A stretch of DNA of 64,000 nt from Chitinophaga sp. LS1 (lineage in GTDB: Bacteria > Bacteroidota > Bacteroidia > Chitinophagales > Chitinophagaceae): the NCBI RefSeq assembly GCF_034274695.1, contig NZ_CP128362.1, forward strand, positions 7,938,501 through 8,002,500. The letters run 5' to 3'. Each line of letters begins with the position of its first letter. The stretch's first letter is position 1. Below the pieces are notes generated by a model, which searched no databases, was not told the origin of the DNA, and saw only the letters and a list, made by a program, of their open reading frames with translations. This document shows, piece by piece, positions 1-11,300 of this stretch. The translations under genes were made by a program, and so were the position numbers.

Positions 1-2041
1 CGGATACCACACAATTCTGCTCACCGTTGTAAGCAGCCATGTCTACACCGGGTGTGAGTAAAGGCTGCATTTCATCCCATGATAATGCGACACTGACCAT
101 TGTTCCGGCTTCTACCTGCTGCATCAAACGACCTCTTTCGTAGACAATTTTCAACGCATCTTTCACACTGATCACTCCTGATAAACAGGCTGCCACATAC
201 TCACCCAGGCTATGCCCGATCATACCGTAAGGCTTTACCCCCAACCGGATCAGGTTTTTACCCAATGCATATGAAACAGAAAATAATAAAGGCTGTGCAT
301 ACATGGTCTGGTTGATACGATCTGCATTTGAATCTATATCATCAGCAGGATATAACAACTCCCGGAAATTAGTATCACCCAGTTTGTTCAGAATAGTAAA
401 ACACTCATCCATATCGGCTCTGAACCATTTATCCTGTTCATACAATGCTTTCCCCATATTCACGTACTGGCTACCCTGACCAGGGAACATAAATACAAGT
501 CTGGACAATAATGTACCCTCATTCAGAGAAGCACCGGGTACATCCAATACTGTTATTTTTCCATTTACCTGATGTCCAATCAACAGTTTTCTAAATGGAA
601 ATTCTTTTCTGTATTCATTGTTACTAAAGGCGATATCAGCAAGGCTAACAGTTGTCTGGGTATCCAGGTATTTTTTGAAATTCTCTTCCGCCTTACTGAC
701 CACATCTCCCGTGAGGCCACTCAGTATAACCGGTGCATATAGTTCAGCATCGGTTAATAATTGGCGCTCCTCATTGTACTCTTCCAGTACAACATGGGCA
801 TTTGTGCCCCCTATACCGAAGGAACTGACGCCTGCTCTTCGTGGTGTATCTGCCTGATCCCAGCCCTTTAATTCTGTGTTTACATAGAAAGGACTGTTCT
901 TAAAATCTATATCTTCATTTGATTCTTCAAAATTGATAGCTGGTGGTAGTTTTTTATGTTTTAATGCCAGCACTGCTTTCATAAGGCCTGCGATCCCCGA
1001 TGCTGAATCAGTATGACCAATATTTGCCTTTACTGAACCAACTGCACAAAAATTACGTTTTTCAGTATCAAAAGCTTCTTTTAGTGCTGCAATCTCGATC
1101 GGATCACCCAAATAAGTACCAGTACCATGGCATTCTACATAACCAACCGTTTCAGGGTTCACTTCTGCCATCCTGAGTGCTGCAGCAATCACCTCTGCCT
1201 GACCGGCAATACTTGGTGCAGTATACCCTGTTTTCCTATATCCATCGTTATTAATTGCAGAGCCTTTAATAATTGCATAGATATGATCGCCATCATTCAC
1301 GGCATCTTCCAGTCGCTTCAGGGTTACTACACCTATGCCCTGAGAGAATACCGTTCCTGATGCCTTTTTATCAAAAGCCCTGACCCTGCCGTCTTTGGAG
1401 TAAATCATTCCTTCTTTATGCACGTATCCATCTTCTGCACTTGACATTACGGTAGCACCGCCTGCCAATGCGATATCACACTCCCCGTTAATCAGTCCCT
1501 GACAGGCATTGTGCACAGCGACCAGAGAGGTAGAACAGGCTGTCTGTAAAAAAACAGAAGGGCCGGTCAGGTTTAATTTATAAGAAATTAGTGTATTGAA
1601 AAATGTCTTTGTCAGCGTGTTTGCTTCAAAATGAGCGATAGCGCCATCTAATGCCAGATGGTTGCCAATCTTCCAGGACACATTATCTGTAATGCCCGCA
1701 TATAAGCCGATTTTGCCATCTGCCTTTTCCGGTACACAACCGGCATCTTCCAGTGCATGCCAGACTGTTTGATAGAATAGTCTGACCTGCGGCTCCAATA
1801 AATTTGCTTCCCTTTCTGAAAAGCCAAAAAATTCATTATCAAAGTTTTCATACCCGTCAATAATACCTGCAACAGGTACGTATCCTTCCTTATGTTTATT
1901 AGCTGCTCTCTTCTCTTCTGAAAACTGTATTGTCTCTTTATTATTGGCAATCACCTCCCAGAAAGCATCCATATCTGATGCTCCGGGAAATTTTCCTGCC
2001 ATTCCAACTACAGCTATTTCAAATCCAGTATATGCATTCAT
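1..2041 (-). CDS. Modular polyketide synthase, KS-AT (C-terminal part outside window)
   Basis: Elongates a thiotemplate-bound chain by decarboxylative Claisen condensation. The reading frame opens with ATG at 2041 and is still open at base 1, so only about 680 residues are visible. A ketosynthase fills roughly residues 8-430. Its active-site Cys169 lies in TACSTS, and the two catalytic histidines are His305 (VECHGTGT) and His343 (KANIGH). The usual KS-AT linker motif FGIGGTNAHV follows. An acyltransferase then begins, with Ser611 in GHSLGEYVAA, and is cut by the window edge. It starts 23 bp after the stop of the upstream NRPS, so it is probably co-transcribed and accepts that NRPS's aminoacyl chain. 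Reductive domains, carrier domain and thioesterase, if any, lie to the left. AT substrate was not assigned. Confidence 0.93.
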   Translation of the reverse strand, partial: MNAYTGFEIAVVGMAGKFPGASDMDAFWEVIANNKETIQFSEEKRAANKHKEGYVPVAGIIDGYENFDNEFFGFSEREANLLEPQVRLFYQTVWHALEDAGCVPEKADGKIGLYAGITDNVSWKIGNHLALDGAIAHFEANTLTKTFFNTLISYKLNLTGPSVFLQTACSTSLVAVHNACQGLINGECDIALAGGATVMSSAEDGYVHKEGMIYSKDGRVRAFDKKASGTVFSQGIGVVTLKRLEDAVNDGDHIYAIIKGSAINNDGYRKTGYTAPSIAGQAEVIAAALRMAEVNPETVGYVECHGTGTYLGDPIEIAALKEAFDTEKRNFCAVGSVKANIGHTDSASGIAGLMKAVLALKHKKLPPAINFEESNEDIDFKNSPFYVNTELKGWDQADTPRRAGVSSFGIGGTNAHVVLEEYNEERQLLTDAELYAPVILSGLTGDVVSKAEENFKKYLDTQTTVSLADIAFSNNEYRKEFPFRKLLIGHQVNGKITVLDVPGASLNEGTLLSRLVFMFPGQGSQYVNMGKALYEQDKWFRADMDECFTILNKLGDTNFRELLYPADDIDSNADRINQTMYAQPLLFSVSYALGKNLIRLGVKPYGMIGHSLGEYVAACLSGVISVKDALKIVYERGRLMQQVEAGTMVSVALSWDEMQPLLTPGVDMAAYNGEQNCVVS

Positions 2042-2064
2042 AACTAATAATATTTTTTGTGTAA

Positions 2065-5000
2065 TTATTTTTTTACTGACATTCTTTTCATTAAACGCTC
2101 TTTCCCTTTATCAAGACGATTGAGCTGCTCATAATCTATAAGGGATTTCTTTTTGTCTCCATTCTCATGCAGGAATGCAGCCTGAGATTCAATGGTGGTA
2201 TGTAAAAAGAGGTCTTTGGGTGCTATTGCCTTACCCAGTGACTTCGTCAACCGGTTACTAAGTGCCAGCAGGGAAACAGAGGTTCCTCCCAGGTCAAAGT
2301 AGTTGATATTTCTACCAATGCGGGCTATGGGAATGTTCAGTATATCAGACCAGATGCCTGTTAAAAAGTTTTCGAACTCAGATCTTACTTCTTCGATCTC
2401 CGAAATTTCATTCACAACCGGGGCTGGCAATTTGGAACGATCTATTTTTCCGGTGTTGGTTAACGGGAATTTATCCATCGGTACGATAAATTCAGGAATC
2501 ATATAAGGCGGGAATATTCCTTTGAGCCGGGAACGTACCTCTATGCTATCTAGCACCTGCTGAAATACAACATGTGCCACCAAAACAACCTTTCTTTCAC
2601 CTACTGGTTGCAACGTCACTACACTCATCTGCACTTCCGTAAATGTATTCAGTACGGATTCTATTTCACCTGTTTCAATGCGATAACCACTTATTTTTAT
2701 CTGTCCGTCCTTTCTGCCAACATACTCAATATCACCCGTCACCAACCTTCTGCCAAGATCACCGCTTCTATATACCCGACCTTTCCCTGTGACTGGATCA
2801 ATGGTAAACTTTCTAGTTGTTTCAACCTCGTTATTCCAATATGCCACAGCCAGGTAATCACTCTTATATACCAGCTCTCCTACTTCCCAGATACCTACCT
2901 GTTCATCATGCTCATTGAGCAGATAAATGGCCGTATCTATAGTAGGTATACCCACATGAATGCTTTTCCGCACATTATCACTTTCGTGATCCATATAATG
3001 CTGTAAGGTGATGGTAGACTCGGTAGGGCCCAGACCATTTACAAACAGGGTCCCTGGTGCAAAATATTTTCTGAAGGTATCCAGATCGGCACTATATACG
3101 GCTTCTCCCCCCAATACTACAGCCCTTATATCTTTTGCAGGCTGATTGACATTAAGTGCCAGCACCAGTTCTCGGTATAGGGTAGGCGTGCTATGGAAGA
3201 TGGTAATCCTTTCTTTCCTGATCACTTCATCCAAAATAGAGAAATGCTGCTTCACATCAATCACCACCAATTTTGCCCCATTCAGAAATGCGCCAAAAAT
3301 ATCCATGATGGCGGCATCGAAATTATAGCGGGAGAAAAGAGTCAAAACATCCTGCTGACTTAATAATAAACCATTGGCATAAGCCCTGGCGAAGTGCAGT
3401 ATGTTTCTGTGCGATTGAACCACCCCTTTAGGTTGGCCTGTGGAACCGGAAGTATATAATATATAAGCCGGATCTGCAGGTGCAACTACATAGGACAATG
3501 CAGCATCTGATAATGCGGTTGCATAGATATCTTCTATGTAAACTACGTTAACGGTTTCAGGTAGATCGTTCTGTATACTCCTTGATGTTAATATCAGCTG
3601 ACTACCTGCATCACTGATGATCTGCCGGATCCTTAATGAAGGTAATTGCGGATCAACAGGCACATAAATACCACCGCTTTTCAATACAGCAAATAAAGCC
3701 ACAAACTGATCCAGCTGATGGTGTTCGAATAAAAGTATGATCCTGCTACCCTTTTCTGCCTGATACGTTTCAATGATAGCACGGCCTACTTTATTACCCA
3801 GGCTACTCAGGCTATGATAGCTGAGCTGTTCGCCATTTAGGTTTTTCACGGCCACAGCTTCCGGATATAATGCTACCATTTTTTCAAATCTGGCGTGCAC
3901 GGTTTGTTCTATCTCTGCTGAAGGGAAATGATGCTGATGCTGTACGGCCGGGTGTACCTGTGCCTGGAGTTGTTGCTGCCAGTCAAATAGCTGAATGTCT
4001 TTTAACTGCTGTTCCGGATTTTGTATACAGGTGTCCAGTAAGCGCAGGTATTCATCTTTCAACAAGGCGATATCACGCTGATTGAAAAAATGCCTGTTAT
4101 AAAATATTTTCAGTTTAAGCTGCTGATCACTTTCATAAAAGTAGCATGACAATTTATAGATACTGGTTTTGTCATCCACATCAAGCAACGTGAGCGAAAG
4201 ATCTTTGCTGTTCAATCTGCTATTATAATTTTTACCATTGATAAGATAATTCAGGTAAATATTATGAATGGCCAGAAATTCTTTATTATCGGCAATATTC
4301 AGGTCTTTCAACAACGATGAATAGGAATAGTCAGCATGTAACATATCCTGTATAAATCCCTGTCTGGTGGTCTCAAAGAAACTGGCTACTGACTGGTTAG
4401 GATCTACCTGTAATTTTGAAATGACCGTATTGATAAAAAGACCTATTGTTTTTTCAAATTCGGGGAGTGATCTGCCATGTGCAGGCAGATTAAAGTAAAT
4501 GTTTTCCTGCTTCAAAAAGCGGCTCAGTACTATTCCCAGTAAACCAGAGAAGAACTGGAACCCGGTAATTGCACGGCTGGTATAAAAACGCTTTGCGTCA
4601 TTTAACAGCGCTGCATCCAGGGTAAGAGTAATGACATCCTGATCTAATGCTTCAGGAGACGAGTTATTAACATGGCTAAATGTCTGTAACAGTTCCTGCT
4701 TACTACCTATCTGGTTCAAATGATAGTGCCGTTGTGCGGCGTATTCTTCCGTAGTTGCAAAATGCTGAAACCAGTAGCAGTAGTCCTGATAATTTGCGGG
4801 CAAGGCTGGTAGGGTACTTTGCCGATATAGCTGTATCAGTTCTTCCAGCAAATGATATACAGACACACCATCTGCTATAACGTGATGGCCGGTAATCACC
4901 AGATAGTCCTGTTGTTCACACCGGCAAAGGCTAATATTTAACAGGGGGGCTTGCGCAAGGTCCAGGGTAGTGGCAGCCAGTACATCCATATCAGGCAGTA

Positions 5001-7143
5001 CCGCGTATTCTTTTACCACTACATTAAAGGTCGATGATGCATGTACGGAGATCGTAATGCCATCATCCTGAATCATGAATTTTTGTGCCAGGATCTCATG
5101 CCGTTGTACTAACTGACGGAATGCTGCTGACAACTGATCTTCTTGTAAGCGGTCATTGCAGGCATAGACAAAAACACTTTTATAAAGTGCTCCTTCACCG
5201 CTCAGTTTCTGATGCATCAACATGCTTTGCTGTTGCAAAGACAGGATCTTTTTACGGTCCGGGCCTGCGACAGGCAGCCCGGATGGCTGCAGTGGGGCTA
5301 TATCGATTAATTGCGACAGCGTGCGAATAGTACGGTTGCGGAAGATTTTTTCGATAGATATCTTATTGGCAAAGTGCTGATTAATGTTGTTCCTTATGTA
5401 TACAATATCAAAAGAGTTCATGCCTATCGTAAACAGATCATCGTCTGGCCCCAGGCTACCCACAGGAATATTTAATACCTGATATATGATCTGGCTGATT
5501 TCCTGCTCAACAGGCGTAGAGAATACGGGTGTATGCCCGCCTTTCTTTGAAAGCAGGTTGACGATCTGTTGAATATCCGTGCTATCAGTAATATTGATCT
5601 TATCTATGATCAATGGTGCCAGTTCATCATTTACCTCCACTTCCTGCCCGCTGTAGCACTGTAACAATGCTATACGGCCATCCATATCAACAGGAATAAA
5701 ATGGACCTCATTACTGCCTGTTAAAAGACTATCCACATTTATTTTCAGGAACCGGGATAAGGCTTCCTTATCTCTGAAAGCGCCAATATGTGCAGTTTCA
5801 CCAAGATGGCTCAGGAGTACTCCCGTGTCAACCGGGTCTGGCTGAAGCCCCCAATCAGCAGGCCCTGCTGCTTTTTCCATTAATACAGCAGTCGATTGAC
5901 CGGCATCTTCCAGGGCAAGGTCTACCAGCGTTAAACAGCAATCTGCGATCCGCGCTGTTACCTGTTCTGTAATGACAGCCGGATCATATGTAAAGCTGAT
6001 CTCAATTTTATCAGGCAGCAGCAGTACGATAACAGTCAGCGGATATTTCGTCACTTCCTTATAATGAAGATCTGATATAGCAAACATCTTTTCCTGTTGC
6101 ATATCCAATGGATAGTTTTCTATTACCAGCAAACTATCAAATAACATATTGTAATCCGCGCCTTTGCTACCTGCAGCAACAACAGGGTTATCAGCTATAT
6201 CCATCTGATGGAAGAGTTCCTGTTGTAAACCTGTTAACAGATCTTCGAAACGGCCTCCCGGATAGTTGCCAACCTTTACAGGAAGTGTGTTTATAAATAA
6301 GCCAACAACGTCATCAAAGTTTCGCTCCGGACGCACAGAACGAACATTATCAAATATCACTTCATCACGACGATTGAGCTGCTGCAACGTCATACCCCAA
6401 CAGGCATTAAAAAATGTGGCAAGCGTGATCCGGTGCTTTCTTGTAAAGGAATTAATCTTTTCAACAGCTGTAATTTCCCGTTTCAGCATTTCCCTCTTCA
6501 TCTGGCGAGGAACAGCCTGCCTTCTATATACCCAAATATTACCGGGCTGGCTGAATTTCATATAATTCTTCCAGTAGTCACCGGTATAAGGTTTACGGGA
6601 GGAAAGCAGATATGATTTAAACGTTTCTGCAGGAACAGCTAGACTGCTATGGTCATCGAGGTATGTATGTAAAAACTGCTTCAGCAGGATACTCAGGCTC
6701 CAGCCATCCATAATAATATGGTGCCAGGACAGGATAATCAGTGATTTGTCAGCTGACCATTTTATGCACTTTACACTAAAAGGAACTTTTTCAAGATCAA
6801 ATTTAGCAGCGCGGGCTTTATCAATCTGTGAATTGATGACCAGCGTATCAGCATCACCCGTCACCTGTTCTGTCAAAATATCAGCGGTAATCGTTTTGAG
6901 CACTATCTGGATAGGCTTTTTTAAATCCTTCCATCTATAGCAAACACGCAGCATATCGTGCTGCTCAATAATGCGGATCCACACGGTTCTGAAACGGTCC
7001 AGGTCTACCGGCCCATTCATTACAAACGATAACTGTTCAAAGTTGACCTCTGATTGCGGGTCCTTTATATACTCATACAAGATGGCTTCCTGCACCTGAG
7101 AGAGCGGGAGTATGTCCTGAATATCCTTTTTGCTGATCATCAT
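2065..7143 (-). CDS. Nonribosomal peptide synthetase, C-PCP-C-A-PCP
   Basis: 1692 aa. Domains in order: condensation domain (about residues 10-425; HHIIMDG with His141/His142/Asp146), a stretch of about 110 residues with no recognisable motif, a carrier domain (Ser577 in GMNSFD), a second condensation domain (about 628-1060; HHVIADG, His753/His754), an adenylation domain (about 1080-1560; YTSGSTGQPKG near 1230, SGDLGRR, NTGKIDR) and a final carrier (Ser1622 in LGGTSVSL). Aligning the A domain by eye to GrsA-PheA gives specificity residues D-A-M-H-V-G-G-I-T-K. Asp235 implies an alpha-amino acid, but I do not recognise the code. The first module has no A domain, so its carrier must be charged in trans or skipped. 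It lies 42 bp downstream of the discrete acyltransferase and hands on to the KS-AT protein. Confidence 0.95.
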   Translation of the reverse strand: MMISKKDIQDILPLSQVQEAILYEYIKDPQSEVNFEQLSFVMNGPVDLDRFRTVWIRIIEQHDMLRVCYRWKDLKKPIQIVLKTITADILTEQVTGDADTLVINSQIDKARAAKFDLEKVPFSVKCIKWSADKSLIILSWHHIIMDGWSLSILLKQFLHTYLDDHSSLAVPAETFKSYLLSSRKPYTGDYWKNYMKFSQPGNIWVYRRQAVPRQMKREMLKREITAVEKINSFTRKHRITLATFFNACWGMTLQQLNRRDEVIFDNVRSVRPERNFDDVVGLFINTLPVKVGNYPGGRFEDLLTGLQQELFHQMDIADNPVVAAGSKGADYNMLFDSLLVIENYPLDMQQEKMFAISDLHYKEVTKYPLTVIVLLLPDKIEISFTYDPAVITEQVTARIADCCLTLVDLALEDAGQSTAVLMEKAAGPADWGLQPDPVDTGVLLSHLGETAHIGAFRDKEALSRFLKINVDSLLTGSNEVHFIPVDMDGRIALLQCYSGQEVEVNDELAPLIIDKINITDSTDIQQIVNLLSKKGGHTPVFSTPVEQEISQIIYQVLNIPVGSLGPDDDLFTIGMNSFDIVYIRNNINQHFANKISIEKIFRNRTIRTLSQLIDIAPLQPSGLPVAGPDRKKILSLQQQSMLMHQKLSGEGALYKSVFVYACNDRLQEDQLSAAFRQLVQRHEILAQKFMIQDDGITISVHASSTFNVVVKEYAVLPDMDVLAATTLDLAQAPLLNISLCRCEQQDYLVITGHHVIADGVSVYHLLEELIQLYRQSTLPALPANYQDYCYWFQHFATTEEYAAQRHYHLNQIGSKQELLQTFSHVNNSSPEALDQDVITLTLDAALLNDAKRFYTSRAITGFQFFSGLLGIVLSRFLKQENIYFNLPAHGRSLPEFEKTIGLFINTVISKLQVDPNQSVASFFETTRQGFIQDMLHADYSYSSLLKDLNIADNKEFLAIHNIYLNYLINGKNYNSRLNSKDLSLTLLDVDDKTSIYKLSCYFYESDQQLKLKIFYNRHFFNQRDIALLKDEYLRLLDTCIQNPEQQLKDIQLFDWQQQLQAQVHPAVQHQHHFPSAEIEQTVHARFEKMVALYPEAVAVKNLNGEQLSYHSLSSLGNKVGRAIIETYQAEKGSRIILLFEHHQLDQFVALFAVLKSGGIYVPVDPQLPSLRIRQIISDAGSQLILTSRSIQNDLPETVNVVYIEDIYATALSDAALSYVVAPADPAYILYTSGSTGQPKGVVQSHRNILHFARAYANGLLLSQQDVLTLFSRYNFDAAIMDIFGAFLNGAKLVVIDVKQHFSILDEVIRKERITIFHSTPTLYRELVLALNVNQPAKDIRAVVLGGEAVYSADLDTFRKYFAPGTLFVNGLGPTESTITLQHYMDHESDNVRKSIHVGIPTIDTAIYLLNEHDEQVGIWEVGELVYKSDYLAVAYWNNEVETTRKFTIDPVTGKGRVYRSGDLGRRLVTGDIEYVGRKDGQIKISGYRIETGEIESVLNTFTEVQMSVVTLQPVGERKVVLVAHVVFQQVLDSIEVRSRLKGIFPPYMIPEFIVPMDKFPLTNTGKIDRSKLPAPVVNEISEIEEVRSEFENFLTGIWSDILNIPIARIGRNINYFDLGGTSVSLLALSNRLTKSLGKAIAPKDLFLHTTIESQAAFLHENGDKKKSLIDYEQLNRLDKGKERLMKRMSVKK

Positions 7144-7185
7144 AACACTTACCTGATTGATTAACTATTATATCCAATGGTTCAA

Positions 7186-8376
7186 CTATTTTCCAAATCC
7201 GTATAACCACAATACCAGCAATCTGTGCAGGAGGTAATGATGATCATCTATCTCCTGATTTTTTGGTCGTACTGTATTAAAGATTTTTACTGATGATTTG
7301 TCTTCAATTATGGAGGAAAGCAGTAACGAAATGTCTCTGCCTGCACCTACTTCCAGGAATATTTTGGGGCTACCCTCCACCAGTTCTTTTATGCCCTTCT
7401 CAAATAAGACAGGACAGGTTATTTGTTGTTCCCAATAGATGGGGGAACAAGCCTGTACTGCTGTTATAAAACTGCCGGTATTACCTGCGATGTAGGGAAT
7501 AGCCGGAGGCTGTAACTCTACCTGTTGAAATTCTTCTCTGAGCGATCCTGCCACACCTTCCATTAACCGGGAATGCAGCGGATATTCAGTATTCACCGGC
7601 GACCAGAATATTCTTGCCGCAGCGAGTTTACTTTCAAAAGCGGTAACATCAGGTATATTCCCAGTTACTACACAGGACTGCCCGTTATCAATAGCGATGT
7701 ACAGGCCATCACTCAACAATAGTTGTATCTTCTCTGCAGGCAATGGTACACCTATCATCTTTCCTTTTTCTGATGCTGCTATAATCTGTCCACGTTTTAT
7801 AATTAAACCGATCGCATCCTTTAAGGTGATCACTTCTGACAATGCTGCCGCTACGTATTCCCCAAAGCTGTATCCAATCATCTCATCAGGATGTACGCCT
7901 TTTTCCATCAATGCTTTTGAGAGGCTGTAGGAGAACATAAAATTTGCCAGCTGTGCATGTTGCATCTGGTTGATCACCGTAGCATCCTGCCCTTCTCCGG
8001 GATAAAGGATGTCTCTGTAATTAATGCCGGTAATCTCATATGCTATCTCCAGGCAGGCATCTAACCTTTCTTTGAAAGCACCATCCTTTTCATACAGGTC
8101 CTGTCCCATAAAAGGATACTGGGCACCCATACCAGGGAATACAAATACCAGTTTACAATTCTCTATCACCCTTGCGGAGAGCATACTTCTGTTATTCTTA
8201 TTGGCAATGGTCGTGAGGATGTCTTCTTCACTTTCGCCCCAGATGACTCTCCTGAACTTTGCAGGAGGCGTACGGTGCAAATTATTAACTGCAGTTTTAA
8301 ATGCTGCGCTGAGAACCTCCAGCTCTTCCACTGAATTTGCTTCAAATCTGGCTGAACAAAATGCGGCTACATTCAT
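7186..8376 (-). CDS. Discrete acyltransferase (malonyl-CoA-ACP transacylase fold)
   Basis: 396 aa. Shows FPGMGAQYP at about residue 80, nucleophile Ser170 in GYSFGEYVAA, and an active-site His268 in YPLHSRLM. The usual GHSxGE histidine is Tyr here. The N-terminal 70 residues resemble the KS-AT linker of modular PKSs, so the protein may descend from a KS-AT that lost its KS. It would load an acyl extender or starter onto a carrier protein in the cluster. It sits between two NRPS genes, 20 bp after one and 42 bp before the next, clearly in the same operon. This is unusual because the neighbouring PKS already carries its own AT. Which carrier it serves cannot be read from the sequence; a hydrolytic proofreading role is also possible. 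Confidence 0.88.
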   Translation of the reverse strand: MNVAAFCSARFEANSVEELEVLSAAFKTAVNNLHRTPPAKFRRVIWGESEEDILTTIANKNNRSMLSARVIENCKLVFVFPGMGAQYPFMGQDLYEKDGAFKERLDACLEIAYEITGINYRDILYPGEGQDATVINQMQHAQLANFMFSYSLSKALMEKGVHPDEMIGYSFGEYVAAALSEVITLKDAIGLIIKRGQIIAASEKGKMIGVPLPAEKIQLLLSDGLYIAIDNGQSCVVTGNIPDVTAFESKLAAARIFWSPVNTEYPLHSRLMEGVAGSLREEFQQVELQPPAIPYIAGNTGSFITAVQACSPIYWEQQITCPVLFEKGIKELVEGSPKIFLEVGAGRDISLLLSSIIEDKSSVKIFNTVRPKNQEIDDHHYLLHRLLVLWLYGFGK

Positions 8377-8396
8377 AATGATCTGATTAAAATTTC

Positions 8397-11300
8397 CTAT
8401 TTACCTAATTCCTGTAATAAGTATGCTATAAACTTTTCAAAGAATTCCCGTATAGCAGTCTGAGTATAAGCAGAGCTGTCGTAAGTTACCTCCAGCTTTA
8501 TCTGATCATTTTCGTTCACAAAGAATATCTGCATATCAATTGAAATGAGGTCCTTTTCGCGTGGGTTTGGAATAGCCTTTACAATTACGCCACTATCTTC
8601 ACCCAGGAGATTGTTTTCAACGTGGAATCCTTTACCGGTCCTGTATCGCATATTGAACCGCCAGAAACCTCCCAACATCTCTCTTTCGGCAGGCAGCATA
8701 GCTACAACGAGGTCTGTCAGTGTATAAGCCTGGTAAGTATCTGTATCAATATGAGCCTTCTTTACCTGCAGGATGGTATCTGTCAGGCTTGCCTGCTTGT
8801 GCACTGCGACCCTCAGCAGTACTGTCTCTGCAAAACAACCGATCATTTCAGGTGAATCCGGATAATCCCTGCCAAAGACATCTGTACCAAAACATAAATC
8901 TTCTACCTCGGTAAGGGAATGCATAAATTGCAGGAAAGCAGCCTGGAGCACTACAGAGAATGAGGTGGAATGTTCCCTGGACAAAGCCATCACTGATTTA
9001 AAAATAGCATCAGGGAATGACAGTGATTCAATTTCCGCAATACGATCCGCCATTTTTCCTGAAGAAGGTAATTGCTCAACAGGTATTGGCAGGTCTGGTG
9101 GAAGGGTATTGTAAAGGCCCTGCCAGTATTGTTTATGCGCAGCCAGATTTTGTTCTCTTGTTTCAACCATATTCTTCAGGTAATCAGAATAAGAATGATT
9201 GAGTACTGGCAACTCAGGTGTCTTGTTCCTCACAAGCCCATCATAGATGGTAAACAGATCTCTAAAGAAGATACCGATGGACCATTTATCAAATACCACA
9301 TGATGTATTTCAAATAATACAACATAGCTGTTATCTGCCTGCTGATATACTTTCGTGAAGAATAAAGGACCTGTCTGAAAATTGAATTCGCTGGTGCTAT
9401 CGTACAGGCTGGATTTGATATCAATATTCCCCTCTGTACGGAGATCAACATATTCGAATCCCTGTACCTCATCCATGACAGGCTGTAGCTTCATGACGAA
9501 TTGGGCATTGCCCACTTCGTCAAAAACGGCGCGAAGTATTTCATGGCGTGCGGTCAATAATTTTACTGTTTCCTTTAAAATCTGAGGGTTGAAAGTGCTG
9601 TTGATCTCATAAGCAAATTTTATAGGACCGAAGTTATTTCCATTTTCTTTTTTCAGCTCTTCATCCCGCGTATTGTCTAACCAGTAGCGCTGGGTAGGTG
9701 TCACCGGAAACGCTCCTTCTGCCAGCTTCTTTACCAGCTGTTTTTCCTGCTGGGAATGGAGATGTTCCGCCAGTGACCTGATGTCCTGGAACTGGAACAG
9801 ATCTCTTGGCTGGATAGCCAGTCCTAACTGTCTTACCCGACTCACCACTTTCAGCGCGATAATTGAGTTACCTCCCCGCTCAAAAAAGTTATCACTTGTA
9901 CTGATATTTTCTATATTCAGCAATTCGCCAATGATGGTGGTCAGTTGTTGTTCTGTTTTATTGGCAGGTGCCTGATAGGTATTTTTTATTTCTGTGAAAT
10001 CAGGTATGGGCAGGTTCTTTCTATCTACCTTTCCATTGGACGTAAGTGGCAGATGATCCATCCTGATAAGCATAGAAGGCAGCATATACTCAGGCAGCCT
10101 GGAGCGGAGATAATCCATCATCACATCTTTCCTGAAGACCTCAGCTACCACCACGTAAGCAATTAAACGCTGTACACCCTGTGTGTCTTTTTTTACAACT
10201 ACCACACATTGCAATACCTCCTGCATTTCCTGCAATACGCCTTCCACTTCACCCAATTCAATTCTATATCCCCTGATCTTTACCTGGCTATCCTTACGGC
10301 CTATGAATTCAATGTTGCCAGACCATTGTTCGTTGGTACCCCGTTCTTCTACTTTATGCAAAATACCCAGGTCACCCGTTTTGTAAATACGTCCAAGTGA
10401 AGGATGTGTTATGAAACTGCCGTCTGTCTTATCTTTATCATTATAATAACATGCAGCCAAACCTCTTCCGCCAATGTAAAGGTCGCCTTCTACACCCGGG
10501 GCACACAGGTCTCCAAATGGATTGAGCACATAAAACTGTTGATTAGATAATGGCCTGCCATAAGGAATACTTTTTACGTATGGGAATGACAGCGTGATTA
10601 GGTGGAAATTTGACCAGATGGATGCTTCTGTTGCACCGCCAAGGCTATAGATGGAAGCATCTTTAAATAAATGGCTGATACGGAGCGGGAGGTTTACCGG
10701 AATCCAGTCTCCGCTCATCATCACCGTTTTCAGGTTAAATGCTTTCCCGGCCGCTGATAAAATATTATTGACTTTAGGGGGTATATTCTCTTTTAACCCC
10801 AGCTCAATGGTATGCAGCAGCACATTCTGTGCACCCTTAAACAAATAGGGGGATAACATGTCGAAGTTTATATGTCCGATTGAACAAAAACCAACGTCAA
10901 GCGTTTCCCCTACCACTGCCAATGCTTCTGTCATAATACCTGCATCCAGTGTTGCCATGAAATAGCCATAGCCTCCGTATTTCGGCATTGAATTTTCAGC
11001 ATTGTAAACCAGGAATGCAGTGACAGCAGAAGAGTGGAATGTCGCTGCATTTGAGCTATTATGGAATGAGCCATCCATCAGGTGGTTACCGTCATGAACG
11101 TGGATCAGTGTATGCTGTTGCGGCTGATAATAATACAGGCCGCCTTCCATACCCAGTACACGATCGGGCTTGATCAGCAGGTACACATCTATCGGATATA
11201 AGCCACCTGCACTGGCATAATGATAACGGATATCGTTTTTACTATGCTCCTGTTTCAGCACTGATAATAACCCAGCTACTGTTCCTAATGACATTTTATC

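Noticed and set aside
1648..1950. 100-aa minus-strand frame inside the PKS
   Set aside because: An alternative frame within the KS domain, whose catalytic residues are all in the main frame.
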